Assembly (NCBI GenBank): GCA_034190085.1
Contig: JAXHTS010000007.1
Span: forward strand, 89,782 to 153,781
DNA: 64,000 nt
Origin: Spirochaetota bacterium
GTDB lineage: Bacteria > Spirochaetota > UBA4802 > JAFGDQ01
Reading direction: 5' to 3'
The notes under the pieces were generated by a model. The model was not told the DNA's origin, ran no database searches, and saw nothing but the letters and a program-made list of their open reading frames with translations. A program made the translations under genes and the position numbers. Within the stretch, counting starts at the first letter, position 1; every line of letters begins with the position of its first letter. Of this stretch, positions 38,647-48,389 are shown piece by piece.

Positions 38647-39606
38647 ATGAAAAAATCAATAATAAATCGAATATTAATATTTACAATGGTGATTTCATCC
38701 ATTTTAATCAAAGATATTCATCCTATCCATAGTCACAACCATCCAGATCCGCGTAATCCACTCTATGACGTTTTTTATTTATACTATAATTATGATATTA
38801 AAAGAGCAAAGAGATTATTAAAAAAACAATTCAACAATCCTAAATTGAAAAACCATGCCTATATTAACTATGGTGTTATTAAGGAATATGAAAAGGATTA
38901 TAAGCAGGCGGAAAAGCATTACAAATTGGCCCTTAATAATGGTGAAAAATGTGCCTTGATATATCTGCTCAATCTGTATAAGAAACTAGATTCGGTCAAG
39001 TATATTAAATTACTCAACTCCATCAAGATTCCAAAACAGGATTATTGGATAGATTATGAGAAGGCGGTATTCTATCTTGAGCAGGGTAATATAAGAAAAG
39101 CAATAAAACTTTTATGGATTGCAGTGGATAAGGGTTTTAATTCCATAAATCTGCTTCTCCGAGATCCAGCCTTTGATCAATTAAGGGGATCAAAATCCTT
39201 TAGCAAAATAATCACAAAAATAAAAAACAGCAATTATAAAAAGAAGAGCCTCTTAGAAGAATTACACGATGCAGAGTATGAATACAGCATTAACAAGCCC
39301 TTTGGGATGAGTAGGGATTTAGAATATATTTCACGGCTAGAAAAGAGGGGGAAGGATAAAAAGGCAGAAAAGGCGCTTCTCTCACTTCTGAAATCAAATA
39401 TTCTTTATAGAGAAAGGAGTATTGCTCTTTTCTGGTTGGCAAGAATTAAGGCAAAAAATGGGGAGAGAGGAGCTGCTAAAAAATATTTAAAAAAATTCAT
39501 AAAACACATTCGAAACGACCAGAGTGATAATACAGGGTATAAAAGATTGATTCGGCATATTTATAAAGATATCATTCTTAACGATATTTATCTAAAGGAG
39601 TTATAA
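38647..39606 (+). CDS. Secreted TPR-repeat protein
   Basis: The 319-residue product starts with a signal peptide (ILIFTMVISSILI) and then contains Lys-rich helical repeats of TPR type, such as NYGVIKEYEKDYKQAEKHY and FYLEQGNIRKAIKLL. No enzyme domain is present, so it should be a periplasmic scaffold. It is divergent from the giant DUF3857 protein across 150 bases, and the two may share control. Confidence 0.75.
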   Translation: MKKSIINRILIFTMVISSILIKDIHPIHSHNHPDPRNPLYDVFYLYYNYDIKRAKRLLKKQFNNPKLKNHAYINYGVIKEYEKDYKQAEKHYKLALNNGEKCALIYLLNLYKKLDSVKYIKLLNSIKIPKQDYWIDYEKAVFYLEQGNIRKAIKLLWIAVDKGFNSINLLLRDPAFDQLRGSKSFSKIITKIKNSNYKKKSLLEELHDAEYEYSINKPFGMSRDLEYISRLEKRGKDKKAEKALLSLLKSNILYRERSIALFWLARIKAKNGERGAAKKYLKKFIKHIRNDQSDNTGYKRLIRHIYKDIILNDIYLKEL

Positions 39607-39655
39607 CAAACAATCAATCTTAATCAGCAAAAGTGGGATGGGCTGTCACTCAAGA

Positions 39656-40804
39656 TCAGTATCCAAATTTTAAATATTTTTCTGCCTTCCTTAGTCTTTT
39701 ACCTGGTTTACCTAAATCCTCAATAGAACGTATCCTTCTCCTGTCTTTACGAAATCTTATTATCTCATCAACCGTTACTGAACCGAATCCTGGAACACGG
39801 AGAAGCTCAAATTTATCAGCCCTGTTTATATCAAGTGGGAAAAACTCTGGATGCAGTTCTGCCCAAACCTCCTTTGGATCAGTGGAGAGTAAAAGATTCC
39901 CATCATTATCAAAGGGAATCTCATCATCATTGAAGCTATATTTCCTCAACAGCCAGTCCACCTGGTATAAGCGATGCTCCCTTGTCAATAGTTCATTATT
40001 GGTTCGATGCGATAGTTCTCCAGGGAGATTGTTATCCCCCATGCCCCTCTGGTAAGCGCTAAAATAAACACGGTTTAGGCCTAATCTTTTATACAACCCC
40101 CAGGAATATTTGACAATCTCCTGATCGGTTTCAGAGGAAGCCCCTACAACAAATTGAGTTGTCTGCTTTACCCTTCCATATGGCGCTCCCCTTCCAGTTA
40201 GATTGCTTATAAGTTTAATCGGCCTGATTATATCTTCTATATAATCCTTGCTTGTGCCTAAATGTGCGAAATTCTTCTGCCCAGGTGTTTCGATGTTAAT
40301 GGAAACAGCGCTGGCAAGGGACAGGGCCTCTTCAATTGCAGCATCGGAGGCCCCGGGTATAATCTTTAAATGCAAATATCCCTTAAACTCCATCCTCCTG
40401 AGAAGAATCGCTATCTTATTGATTCGCTCCATTGTCAAATCTGGATTACCAATCACCCCACTGCTTAAGAATAGTCCGCTCACCCTGCCAATATTATAAT
40501 ATTTAAAGAAGGTATTAACCAACTCTTCAGCTTGCAGAGAGAACCGCCTTGTATCCTGATTTGACCGAAGGGGACAGTACCTGCAATCATTAACGCATAC
40601 ATTGGAGATAAGGGTCTTAAAGAGAAAAGTCCTTCGGTTGTCAGGAAGCACCACAGGGTATATCCATTTATCCTCTTTTGAACGATGTCTATGATCTTCC
40701 TTAAGGTCCTTTCTTCCACAGGCGCAGGCAAGATCAAATTGTGAATCTTGGGATAATACTGAAAGCTTCTCTGATATATCTGGTTTTTTATGGATATGGA
40801 TCAT
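39656..40804 (-). CDS. Radical SAM protein with C-terminal helix-hairpin-helix (DNA modification/repair type)
   Basis: The 382-residue protein binds a [4Fe-4S] cluster through CVNDCRYCPLR at about residue 76 and ends in helix-hairpin-helix motifs (RADKFELLRVPGFGSVTVDEII), the pairing that defines the putative DNA modification/repair radical SAM family. Members often sit beside a DUF4130 uracil-glycosylase-like gene; none is in this window. An additional Cys pair (CACGRKD) near residue 30 is noted. It lies 45 bases downstream of mnmE and may be read through from it. Confidence 0.88.
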   Translation of the reverse strand: MIHIHKKPDISEKLSVLSQDSQFDLACACGRKDLKEDHRHRSKEDKWIYPVVLPDNRRTFLFKTLISNVCVNDCRYCPLRSNQDTRRFSLQAEELVNTFFKYYNIGRVSGLFLSSGVIGNPDLTMERINKIAILLRRMEFKGYLHLKIIPGASDAAIEEALSLASAVSINIETPGQKNFAHLGTSKDYIEDIIRPIKLISNLTGRGAPYGRVKQTTQFVVGASSETDQEIVKYSWGLYKRLGLNRVYFSAYQRGMGDNNLPGELSHRTNNELLTREHRLYQVDWLLRKYSFNDDEIPFDNDGNLLLSTDPKEVWAELHPEFFPLDINRADKFELLRVPGFGSVTVDEIIRFRKDRRRIRSIEDLGKPGKRLRKAEKYLKFGY

Positions 40805-40849
40805 ATTAAATAACTATTATGAATTTATGCTCCCACTATCAGCGCTTTG

Positions 40850-42205
40850 CTATTTGCCAATACAAAATCTGCTAAAGATTGAATTTAACACATCATCAGG
40901 GGATATCTCTCCTGTTATCTCTGAGAGATTATCCATGAGGTTCTGCAATTCATAGGCTATAATCTCATGTGGCTCATTGTGAGATAATAATATCTGACAA
41001 TTTTCAATAATCCCTTGAGATATCTCCAGTTGATTCAAAATCCTCACATCAGCCAGGAATGAATTCTCATATTCCAAAACCTCATCCCTGATTATATCAC
41101 TTATTCCATTCTCCAACTCACTGAGTCCGATTCCCATCTTTGCTGAAAATGGGATAATCCTATTCCCTAGGACGGACTCAATTCTGTAAACATCTTTATC
41201 TGAGGCTATATCAATCTTATTTGCAAGGATTATCTTCTTTTTTTTCTCAATACACTTTATTATCTCGCTGTCATTATCGGTTATCCCTGTACTTGCATCA
41301 AATACAGCTATTACTATTGAAGCTGATCCAATCTTTTTTACGCTTAGCTCAATCCCCTTCTTCTCTAGCTCGCAGTTAGTTGTGCCTATTCCGGCTGTAT
41401 CAATCAAGTTGATTCTTATTCCTGCAAACTGAACGATTTCGTTTATTAAATCCCTCGTTGTGCCTGGGATATGCGACACAATTGCTCTCTCTGAATTGAG
41501 CATTAAATTCAGGATGCTCGATTTCCCTACATTGGGTTTACCGACAATTGGCATATCAATGCCATGACTAATCCTATCACCAATTCTGCACCTTCTAAGC
41601 AGGTCACTTATTAAAACCTCAATTTCCCTCATATGAAAAAGGGCTTTTCCCTGAGTAATAAACTCAAGATCCTCCTCAGTGAAGTCAATATTTGATTCGA
41701 TATCCCCCTTCAGATGAATTATCTTATCTTTAATATCCCTAATACAGTGTTTAAGGGTTCCATGCATCTGTTTAATAGCTGTAGATACTTCCCATTCGCT
41801 TGTTGCAGTAATTACATGATTTATAGCCTCGGCCTCAGTAAGGTCTATTTTTCCATTAAGAAATGCACGCTTGCTGAATTCTCCAGGTTCCGCGGTTCTG
41901 GCGCCTAATTGATTGAGCAACCTGATTATCTTTCTTATAATAATTGGATTGCCATGACAAAAGATATCAACCATATCCTCACCAGTGAAACTATGAGGGG
42001 ATTGATAGAACACAAGAACAACGTCATCGAGTATCTCATTGCTCTCTATTATAGATCCATAAACAGCATATCTGGGTTTGATAATATTCGGACGATCGAA
42101 AATAGAGTTAACGACCCAGTAAGCACAAGGGCCGCTAATTCTTATGATTCCAAGCGGGGAAGTAATCGGAGGGGTTGCCGGAGCACAGATTGTGTCGTCG
42201 AGCAT
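40850..42205 (-). CDS. mnmE: tRNA modification GTPase MnmE
   Basis: MnmE acts with MnmG to install the cmnm5 group at U34 of certain tRNAs. The 451-residue protein has the N-terminal folate-binding domain (DTICAPATPPITSPLGIIRISG), a central G domain with GKPNVGKSS, DTAGI and NKID, and the conserved C-terminal CIGK motif whose Cys takes part in catalysis. It lies three bases after jag, and together with yidC, yidD, rnpA and rpmH forms the classical gene order. Confidence 0.97.
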   Translation of the reverse strand: MLDDTICAPATPPITSPLGIIRISGPCAYWVVNSIFDRPNIIKPRYAVYGSIIESNEILDDVVLVFYQSPHSFTGEDMVDIFCHGNPIIIRKIIRLLNQLGARTAEPGEFSKRAFLNGKIDLTEAEAINHVITATSEWEVSTAIKQMHGTLKHCIRDIKDKIIHLKGDIESNIDFTEEDLEFITQGKALFHMREIEVLISDLLRRCRIGDRISHGIDMPIVGKPNVGKSSILNLMLNSERAIVSHIPGTTRDLINEIVQFAGIRINLIDTAGIGTTNCELEKKGIELSVKKIGSASIVIAVFDASTGITDNDSEIIKCIEKKKKIILANKIDIASDKDVYRIESVLGNRIIPFSAKMGIGLSELENGISDIIRDEVLEYENSFLADVRILNQLEISQGIIENCQILLSHNEPHEIIAYELQNLMDNLSEITGEISPDDVLNSIFSRFCIGK

Positions 42206-42208
42206 CTT

Positions 42209-42850
42209 TTACCTGTGATTGTTGGGAAGGACCTTCACCTTTCTATAAATTCCATCTCCCTCACTTATAGTTGTGACTCGATTATCATTCTGCAGGGTCA
42301 TGTGTATCAATCTTCTCTCAAAGGGATTCATAGGCTCTAAAGTACATGGTCTTCCAGTTCTTATCACTTTGTGAGCTGTATCCTTTGAGAGTTTTCTCAA
42401 TGATCTCTCCCTCCTGTCTCTGTATGAAGCAATATCAAGGATAATCTTCTTCTCACTTCCTGTAATGTGATTTATTATTAGACTTACAAGGAATTGAAGG
42501 GCCTCCAAGTTGCGACCATTCTTACCAATTATTAGTCCGGAACGTTCACTCTCTAGTTCAATATATACCCTGTTTGAGTCCTCCTTAGTATCCTTGATAC
42601 TAGCATCAATACCCATTCTTTTTACAATACCCTCTATTATTTCTTTAGCTTTATCACCAACATCCATACTGGCTTCATTATAATATATACGGATCTTTGC
42701 TGGTCTTGATATACCGAAACCGAAGATTCCGCTTTTCCCCTCATCAACTACTTCAATCTTGACATTTGTTGCGTCATCAATCCCCAATTGGACACAGGCC
42801 TTTTTAGTAGCATCATCAACTGTTTTCCCTTCCACTTCTAAGACCTTCAT
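42209..42850 (-). CDS. jag: Jag/KhpB-type RNA-binding protein
   Basis: The 213-residue protein has a Jag-N domain (EVEGKTVDDATKKACVQLGI), a KH domain with GKNGRNLEAL and an R3H domain (RRERSLRKLSKDTAHKV, then ERRLIHMTLQ). Jag/KhpB binds RNA and affects envelope growth and division. Its position right after yidC is conserved in many bacteria. Confidence 0.95.
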   Translation of the reverse strand: MKVLEVEGKTVDDATKKACVQLGIDDATNVKIEVVDEGKSGIFGFGISRPAKIRIYYNEASMDVGDKAKEIIEGIVKRMGIDASIKDTKEDSNRVYIELESERSGLIIGKNGRNLEALQFLVSLIINHITGSEKKIILDIASYRDRRERSLRKLSKDTAHKVIRTGRPCTLEPMNPFERRLIHMTLQNDNRVTTISEGDGIYRKVKVLPNNHR

Positions 42851-42968
42851 CGTGAACCTCCTTTAAGTAAATTTGAATAATTCATGTATTGATTAGTAAA
42901 AAATATCATTTGTTCTGTTTCAATCTCAGTTGATAATCTTTATAGTCTCCTCATAAATGAGAAGCGAT

Positions 42969-44609
42969 TCAATTAGCTTTACTCTCCTTTTTGGTTATTA
43001 TTATCTGATGAAATATCTGTAATATGTTTTGCAATGCCCAATATAAGACCAATCCGGATGGCATGTTCCAGAATATGTATAAAAGTATAAGAGGCATTAT
43101 CATCATTAATTTCTGTTGTTGGCTAGTCCCCTCTGTTGAAGTCATCTTCTGTTGAATAAATGTAGTTGCAGTCATTATAAGCGGCAGTATATTTATATTG
43201 AAGCCCTTTATTTCAAACACTGTATCCGGTAATGAAAGGTCATTTATCCATAGTATGAATGGTGCCTGCCATAGCTCAATCGAGTTTATTAGGGCGCTGT
43301 ATAGAGCGAAGAAAAATGGCATTTGTAACAGTAATGGCAGACATCCCCCTAAAGGATTTATCTTCTCCTTTTTGTATAACTCCATCGTCTTCTTGTTGAG
43401 TACCGTTGGATTATCCTTATGTTTTTCTTTTAATTCATTTATTTGTGGACCCAAGGCCTGCATCTTTTTCATTGATTCTGTAGACTTTTGAGTCAATGGA
43501 AGGAGCAGTATCTTTGTAAGAATGGAAAAGATAACAAGCGACCACCCCAGATTCCCTACAAATATATTGATCTTCATGAGACACCATAGCAAGAAGTCAC
43601 GCAAAGGCTCTATCCAGCTGCTAACATCCGCTGCGTCAATAATTGATGTCTCTACTGTCTTGAGTTTCTCTTTGTCCTTTTCTCCAATATAGACCTTAAA
43701 GGACTTTGTTAACTTCTCTCCTTGATCAATAGCCTTCATGGGGATATACATACCTGTCCTATAACCTGTATTCTCCCTGGAATCATAGATCACGCCTGTT
43801 CCAATGAATTTCTCAGGTATAAGTATCAATAAAAAATACCTGCTCATTACACCTACCCATTTCGTTTCACCTGATTCCCTCTCAAGTATACCACCCTTTG
43901 AAAAGAATCCACCTCCCTTGGAACCCTTTTCAAAGTCCCCATTCAAGAAATATATGCTATTCAATGAATTATAGGTGTTGCTGAAGTCCATATTTGGCCC
44001 AATAAAATCTGAGGGTGATACAATAATATACCCATTAGGAAATACGAATTCCTTCTTTCCAATATTAGTGAATGTATATTCTATTCTAAAAAAATATCCC
44101 TCATCATTAAAAATATAGGCCTTCTCCACGTGAAGAGAACTTCCATTAATAGAAAGAACAGTATTGAATATAATCTTTTTATTAATTATCCGATAATTCC
44201 AAATAGCTTTCTCTAAATTATTGCCGCTAAGAAATTCGTCTTCGCTGAAATGGATGGGGAAATCAAAATACCCCTTTGCATTATTACGATTATTGACAAT
44301 TAATTCTATGTTTCTCTCATTGTATTTAAGGCTATTGATTTCTCCGCCCAAATTGGATAATTGTGTAGAGTAAACTTTACTATCAATTTCGACATTTTTT
44401 GCTGTTTTTGTGGTAGTTGGATGTATTTTGATTTGTCTATGTACCTCAGGTCTTTCAATTTCTATTTTCTTAATCTCTTTTTCTACCTGAAGTTCTTTTT
44501 GGGACAATTCTTGATCACTAGCTGGCGGTAATGGTTTATTAATAAAGTTTAACCAAAAAACCCATAGGGCTAATGATAATAAGATTGCTATGATCATATT
44601 TCTTTCCAT
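42969..44609 (-). CDS. yidC: Membrane protein insertase YidC
   Basis: Start chosen at ATG 44609, after AAGGAAGGTAAT; the GTG five codons upstream overlaps that ribosome-binding site. At 546 residues this is the long Gram-negative form: an N-terminal membrane helix, a large periplasmic domain at about 55-345, then five membrane helices with LPLTQKSTESMKKMQ, INPLGGCLPLLLQMPFFFALY and NMPSGLVLYWALQNIL. YidC inserts and folds inner-membrane proteins. The order jag, yidC, yidD, rnpA, rpmH is conserved. Confidence 0.97.
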   Translation of the reverse strand: MERNMIIAILLSLALWVFWLNFINKPLPPASDQELSQKELQVEKEIKKIEIERPEVHRQIKIHPTTTKTAKNVEIDSKVYSTQLSNLGGEINSLKYNERNIELIVNNRNNAKGYFDFPIHFSEDEFLSGNNLEKAIWNYRIINKKIIFNTVLSINGSSLHVEKAYIFNDEGYFFRIEYTFTNIGKKEFVFPNGYIIVSPSDFIGPNMDFSNTYNSLNSIYFLNGDFEKGSKGGGFFSKGGILERESGETKWVGVMSRYFLLILIPEKFIGTGVIYDSRENTGYRTGMYIPMKAIDQGEKLTKSFKVYIGEKDKEKLKTVETSIIDAADVSSWIEPLRDFLLWCLMKINIFVGNLGWSLVIFSILTKILLLPLTQKSTESMKKMQALGPQINELKEKHKDNPTVLNKKTMELYKKEKINPLGGCLPLLLQMPFFFALYSALINSIELWQAPFILWINDLSLPDTVFEIKGFNINILPLIMTATTFIQQKMTSTEGTSQQQKLMMIMPLILLYIFWNMPSGLVLYWALQNILQIFHQIIITKKESKAN

Positions 44610-44787
44610 ATTACCTTCCTTCACTTGTCTGCATACTATTCTGCATAATGTATTGAGTATTTATCCCTTTATTAGATCGAAGCGATATAGCCTGGAATCT
44701 AGTTCCATAAGCGGCTAACCAGATTGATCAGATGTTATGAGATTGCAATAAATGGGGATAGGAGAAAAGTGGATAATTTAGCAAGGG

Positions 44788-45015
44788 TTAGGGAACTGGA
44801 TCAAATCCTCCCTTACAAAAGGGATGGCATCTTAAAATTCTCTTTAAAGATAGATATACACCCTTTACTAATCCATGTTTTTGTAATGCACCCATTGAGT
44901 ACACCGAACATGTAGGGGTAAATCTGCAAGAGGCAGGCAAATATGGTGAAATAATTAGTTTATATACCCTAATAAGATTTATAAAAATCCATAAAATTAA
45001 GCTATAAATTTTCAC
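44788..45015 (-). CDS. yidD: Membrane protein insertion efficiency factor YidD
   Basis: The 75-residue protein has the family signature [20 protein letters not shown] and [16 protein letters not shown], with the conserved Cys residues. It starts inside the last four bases of rnpA, as is usual, and assists YidC-dependent insertion. Confidence 0.96.
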   Translation of the reverse strand: MKIYSLILWIFINLIRVYKLIISPYLPASCRFTPTCSVYSMGALQKHGLVKGVYLSLKRILRCHPFCKGGFDPVP

Positions 45016-45398
45016 GACTGTAATATTCCAGATTTCCTAAACAATGATTCAAATATTTCTTTTGATCTTTTATAACTGAGATCTTTAAAATCTAATGATG
45101 GTCTTATTATAATAGAGCAACTCACATCAACTTCATGCAGCAACTCTCTACATATTGAACGTATTCTTCTCTTTGCCTTATTCCTATGCACAGCATTTCC
45201 GAATTTTTTATTAATAGGTATGCCAATGTTTATTATTGAATTATAAAAAGAAAATTCCCTCTTATTATTAAGAGAAGCTCTCCCCTTTTCAATGGATTTG
45301 AGAATAATTAATTGAACTTCCTTTTCTTTCACCCTAATGCCATTATTATACACTTTCTGAAATCCCTTCTTCCCTTTAAGGGAAGAAATTTTTATCAT
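45012..45398 (-). CDS. rnpA: Ribonuclease P protein component
   Basis: The 128-residue basic protein carries the RNR-like motif in [20 protein letters not shown], where the RNA subunit is contacted, and starts [16 protein letters not shown]. RnpA helps the RNA subunit cut 5' leaders from tRNA precursors. It lies 13 bases after rpmH and overlaps yidD. Confidence 0.96.
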   Translation of the reverse strand: MIKISSLKGKKGFQKVYNNGIRVKEKEVQLIILKSIEKGRASLNNKREFSFYNSIINIGIPINKKFGNAVHRNKAKRRIRSICRELLHEVDVSCSIIIRPSLDFKDLSYKRSKEIFESLFRKSGILQS

Positions 45399-45411
45399 AA
45401 ATTCCTACCCA

Positions 45412-45570
45412 CTATTTGGATGATCCGATTTCATCTGATACGGTTAATTTATGTCTTCCTTTTCTCCTTCTTCTTTTTAATATCTTTCTCCCTTCGGAGG
45501 TGCTCATTCTTGCCCTAAATCCATGCTTGCGGGCCCTTTTAATTCTGCTTGGTTGATATGTCCTTTTCAT
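45412..45570 (-). CDS. rpmH: Ribosomal protein L34 (bL34)
   Basis: A short 52-residue frame reads [20 protein letters not shown] from ATG at 45570, followed by [20 protein letters not shown], an unmistakable L34. It has an extra tail ([11 protein letters not shown]) compared with the usual 44-46 residues. It is the first gene of the rpmH-rnpA-yidD-yidC-jag-mnmE series. No dnaA lies upstream, unlike the common arrangement. Confidence 0.97.
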   Translation of the reverse strand: MKRTYQPSRIKRARKHGFRARMSTSEGRKILKRRRRKGRHKLTVSDEIGSSK

Positions 45571-45601
45571 CATTCAATCCTTATATTTCTTGACATTTTG
45601 A

Positions 45602-45630
45602 AGATTAATATAAATAAATATTATTGTCAA
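45602..45630 (-). promoter_or_regulatory. Promoter of the rpmH operon
   Basis: On the minus strand a perfect TTGACA (45625-45630) is followed by a 17-base spacer and TAATCT (45602-45607), 32 bases before the rpmH start. The consensus -35 and spacing support a housekeeping sigma-70 promoter for the ribosomal-protein/RNase P operon. Confidence 0.6.
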
Positions 45631-45826
45631 TCCATTTTTTCCTATTTGATTGCTGTAAGAGATAGCAACATTAGTGAAATTATTATAACACATTACTCCT
45701 ACCAATTGCCCATCCCTATAATTACACCCTTTCTCCAGGATAACTGATTAAAACAGATCCCTATAGTATGTGAAAAAGCAAATTACTAAAACCAATTATA
45801 AACAATTTTCATCAAAACAGGATTTA

Positions 45827-46678
45827 TTACTTAATAGCGAATACATCCATTGTATCTGAAAAACGAATGATCCTCGAAATTAGTGGATAAACAACCCTTA
45901 GGGGTTTATAAAAAAGGGAATTCGCAGCTAATATCCTTTCTGGATGAATCCCACAAGGTTGTATTACAATTTTTGTAAAACCAATCTCTTCTAATAACCT
46001 CCTTACTGAAGAAGGAGAAAAGCTGACTCTATGATCAATTGGATGATCTGAACACCATTTAAATCTATTAAAAAAATATTGAGGACCAAAATATGAAGGA
46101 ACAGAGAATGCAAATATTCCTTTATGACTCAATTGGTCATATACCCGTTTTATGATTGCCAAGGGATGTTCAAAATGCTCAATAAAATACCAGGCAGTAA
46201 TAATATTAAAGCGCCCTTTAATCTCCGTATCTTCAAATGATTGGTTAATTACATCAATATTGTATTCACTGTCACAATACTCAGCAGCAAAATTAGATAT
46301 CTCAATACCCACTAGTGAACCAATACCCGAATCTTTGGCAGCCTTAAGGAAAAAACCAAGGGCTGAACCTAAATCTAGAAGACTGAGATGGACAACATCA
46401 GCCCTATCCTCACTCATGTCAAGTATTGTTTCTAATCTTCTGATTGCTAGAGAATAAATATTCTCAAAATCCTCCTGATATGTTCTCCCATATTGATCTC
46501 TATATTGATCAATAAAATATCGATCATCATAATCCAGTAATGAAAATTCTGTATTATAGATTATTTTACAGTTTTTACACATGTAAAGATGATCCACCCT
46601 GTGACAGACGAGCCTTTTCCTTTCAGAATTACATATAGGGCAGCATATCATCTCAGTTCTCAAGTAAAGTGATTTCAA
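45827..46678 (-). CDS. Class I SAM-dependent methyltransferase with N-terminal zinc ribbon
   Basis: The 283-residue protein begins with a Cys-rich ribbon (CCPICNSERKRLVC, then YMCKNCKIIY) and then a Rossmann methyltransferase domain with the SAM-binding motif SLLDLGSALGFFLKAAK and motif IITAWYFIEHFEHP. This layout is common in sugar or small-molecule methyltransferases of surface polysaccharide pathways, but the target is unknown. The first start is TTG; an ATG at 46651 is an alternative. Its 5' end is about 205 bases from the DbpA-domain gene. Confidence 0.85.
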   Translation of the reverse strand: MKSLYLRTEMICCPICNSERKRLVCHRVDHLYMCKNCKIIYNTEFSLLDYDDRYFIDQYRDQYGRTYQEDFENIYSLAIRRLETILDMSEDRADVVHLSLLDLGSALGFFLKAAKDSGIGSLVGIEISNFAAEYCDSEYNIDVINQSFEDTEIKGRFNIITAWYFIEHFEHPLAIIKRVYDQLSHKGIFAFSVPSYFGPQYFFNRFKWCSDHPIDHRVSFSPSSVRRLLEEIGFTKIVIQPCGIHPERILAANSLFYKPLRVVYPLISRIIRFSDTMDVFAIK

Positions 46679-46883
46679 GATATTATCGAATTCACCTCAA
46701 TAATACTATAATACTATTCTGCTTCTTTCATACAAAGGCTGGGATATGATGAGAAGTCCATATTGATGCAATCTGCAGGGACAAATTTCCTTAAAGTAGA
46801 TATAATGGATGAAGACTAAACATATATCTTCATTTTCTCATACTGGGAAATCCTATTGATTTCATATTGAGATAAAGCTACAA

Positions 46884-47384
46884 TTAGCGCTCTTTATCTT
46901 TCTCTCTTCTCTTCTTCGCCGGCTCAACTACTATTGGGATACCTTTGATTCTGGTTTTATCTAAGGATAAGAGAACCATCTCTGCAAATTGTTCTGGTAT
47001 TTCGAAGAAGGAATATGTGGAATAAATATCAATTTTACCGATAAGCTTTCCATCAACGCCAGATCTGTTAACAATCTCCTTTATGAGATTACCTGTAGAA
47101 ATATTGTGATTTCTTCCAATATTTATAAAGAGTCTGGCCTTGCCGTCCTTTACATCTTCAAAAAAAATTTTTCCAGTCAATGATTTTTTAAATCCATCAT
47201 CAAGGGATAAATCTAATTTGGAAATATCACCAAGGTGTTCTTTAAGAAGAGCGAGAGCTATCCTTTTTGCTCCAACAAAGAGAGGGAGTCTCTTTTCCAT
47301 TGCTTTCAATAATGTGCGATAATCATCTAAATCATTGGATAGAGCTATTTGCAGAATCCTTTCAATCTTTTCCTGCTTGTTCAT
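46884..47384 (-). CDS. Stand-alone DbpA-type RNA-binding domain protein
   Basis: The 166-residue protein has a helical N-terminal part and, from about residue 85, the DbpA/CsdA RNA-binding fold normally found at the C-terminus of DEAD-box helicases: FINIGRNHNISTGNLIKEIV, then GKIDIYSTYSFFEIPEQFA, and a basic tail. Since no helicase core is attached, it may act as an rRNA- or mRNA-binding partner. Confidence 0.8.
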   Translation of the reverse strand: MNKQEKIERILQIALSNDLDDYRTLLKAMEKRLPLFVGAKRIALALLKEHLGDISKLDLSLDDGFKKSLTGKIFFEDVKDGKARLFINIGRNHNISTGNLIKEIVNRSGVDGKLIGKIDIYSTYSFFEIPEQFAEMVLLSLDKTRIKGIPIVVEPAKKRREKDKER

Positions 47385-47809
47385 ACAATCCTCGCGAAAA
47401 AACTATCTTAATTCAAATTAACTAATCAATAATGGCCAAATTAAGTGATGAAACAACTCCTAATAATATAGAAGCTTAATTTTGAGTGTCCACAAATGTC
47501 ATTTCCCTATATTCCAACATTAAGTACATTCAATTATTATGCAAATAATTCAACTTCTCAACAAACATCAGGGATAGTGACGCAATCCCCTCGCTTGGAA
47601 AGGGTTATCTACTTCATTGTAAGATGTAACAAATACAGAATCATTGAAGTATTGTGGCAAACATGCCATTATTATGAATTTTGAGGGTGTTATTATTATT
47701 ATTACACATTTGAAATTGCAAGTAATTTTCTATTGTTGAAGAGAAATTCAGTATTTACCTTAAGCTATACTATTATGTATTGAAGATAAAATTAATAGCT
47801 TGACCTATC

Positions 47810-47835
47810 TGTTAATATATATCAATATATTAACA
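47810..47835. promoter_or_regulatory. Perfect 11-bp palindrome, candidate operator
   Basis: TGTTAATATAT and ATATATTAACA flank ATCA. A TTGACC lies just before it (47800-47805), so the palindrome would cover the spacer and -10 region of a plus-strand promoter leading to the response regulator. This is the geometry of a repressor site, but no regulator is identified. Confidence 0.4.
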
Positions 47836-47950
47836 TAAATTAAATTTATCAAATTAGTAATTATCATTAGTTTTACCACATCCACATAAATTTGAGTAAT
47901 ATCCTCTCCTTAGGTGTGGAGATATCCTTATTCATCATTCTTTACTGTAA

Positions 47951-48006
47951 AAACCTATTTCTATATTTAGTTTCCTCATTATATCATATCCTATTGAAAT
48001 AGGTTT
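47951..48006 (+). promoter_or_regulatory. Leader hairpin of response-regulator gene, two alternative pairings
   Basis: AAACCTATTTC (47951-47961) is perfectly complementary to GAAATAGGTTT (47996-48006); the right arm can instead fold locally as CCTATT-GA-AATAGG. The structure ends 17 bases before the ATG, so alternative folding could mask the ribosome-binding site. Confidence 0.4.
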
Positions 48007-48023
48007 AAGGGTGTAAATAGAGC

Positions 48024-48389
48024 ATGAGTAAAATATTAATTGTAGAAGACGAAGATTATCAGAGGGAGTTATATGCAACAGAACTCATAGAAGAGGGATA
48101 TGAGGTTGATCAGGTTTCCAATGGGAAAGAAGCGGTTGAGAAGGTAATTGTTAATAAATATGATCTTGTCATTCTTGACATAAAAATGGACGAAATGGAT
48201 GGTATTGAAACCCTCGGGAAGGTGCTCTCCAGAGACAAAATGATGCCAATTATTATCTATACCGCTTATTCAAACTATAAAAGTAATTTTATGACCTGGG
48301 CTGCTGATGCCTATTTAACAAAGTCCTCTGATCTAAGCGAGCTAAAGGATAAGGTGAAAGAGGTAATATCAAGAAGGGATCATGAATGA
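48024..48389 (+). CDS. Single-domain response regulator (receiver only)
   Basis: The 121-residue protein is a CheY-like receiver: acidic pair in ILIVEDEDYQ, phosphoacceptor Asp in LVILDIKMDEMDG (about residue 53), the switch Thr in IIIYTAYS and Lys in YLTKSSD. There is no DNA-binding or enzymatic output domain, so it must act by protein contact. No histidine kinase is adjacent. Confidence 0.93.
   Translation: MSKILIVEDEDYQRELYATELIEEGYEVDQVSNGKEAVEKVIVNKYDLVILDIKMDEMDGIETLGKVLSRDKMMPIIIYTAYSNYKSNFMTWAADAYLTKSSDLSELKDKVKEVISRRDHE

Larger units (their letters stand above)
47385..48023. other. Long intergenic region with palindromes ahead of a response-regulator gene
   Basis: No credible coding frame is seen in these 639 very AT-rich bases. 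A run of ATT trinucleotides occurs at about 47689-47704, and two structured elements (47810-47835 and 47951-48006) are listed separately. Confidence 0.5.

Noticed and set aside
45571..45826. Replication origin upstream of rpmH
   Set aside because: No dnaA gene and no cluster of TTATCCACA-like boxes.
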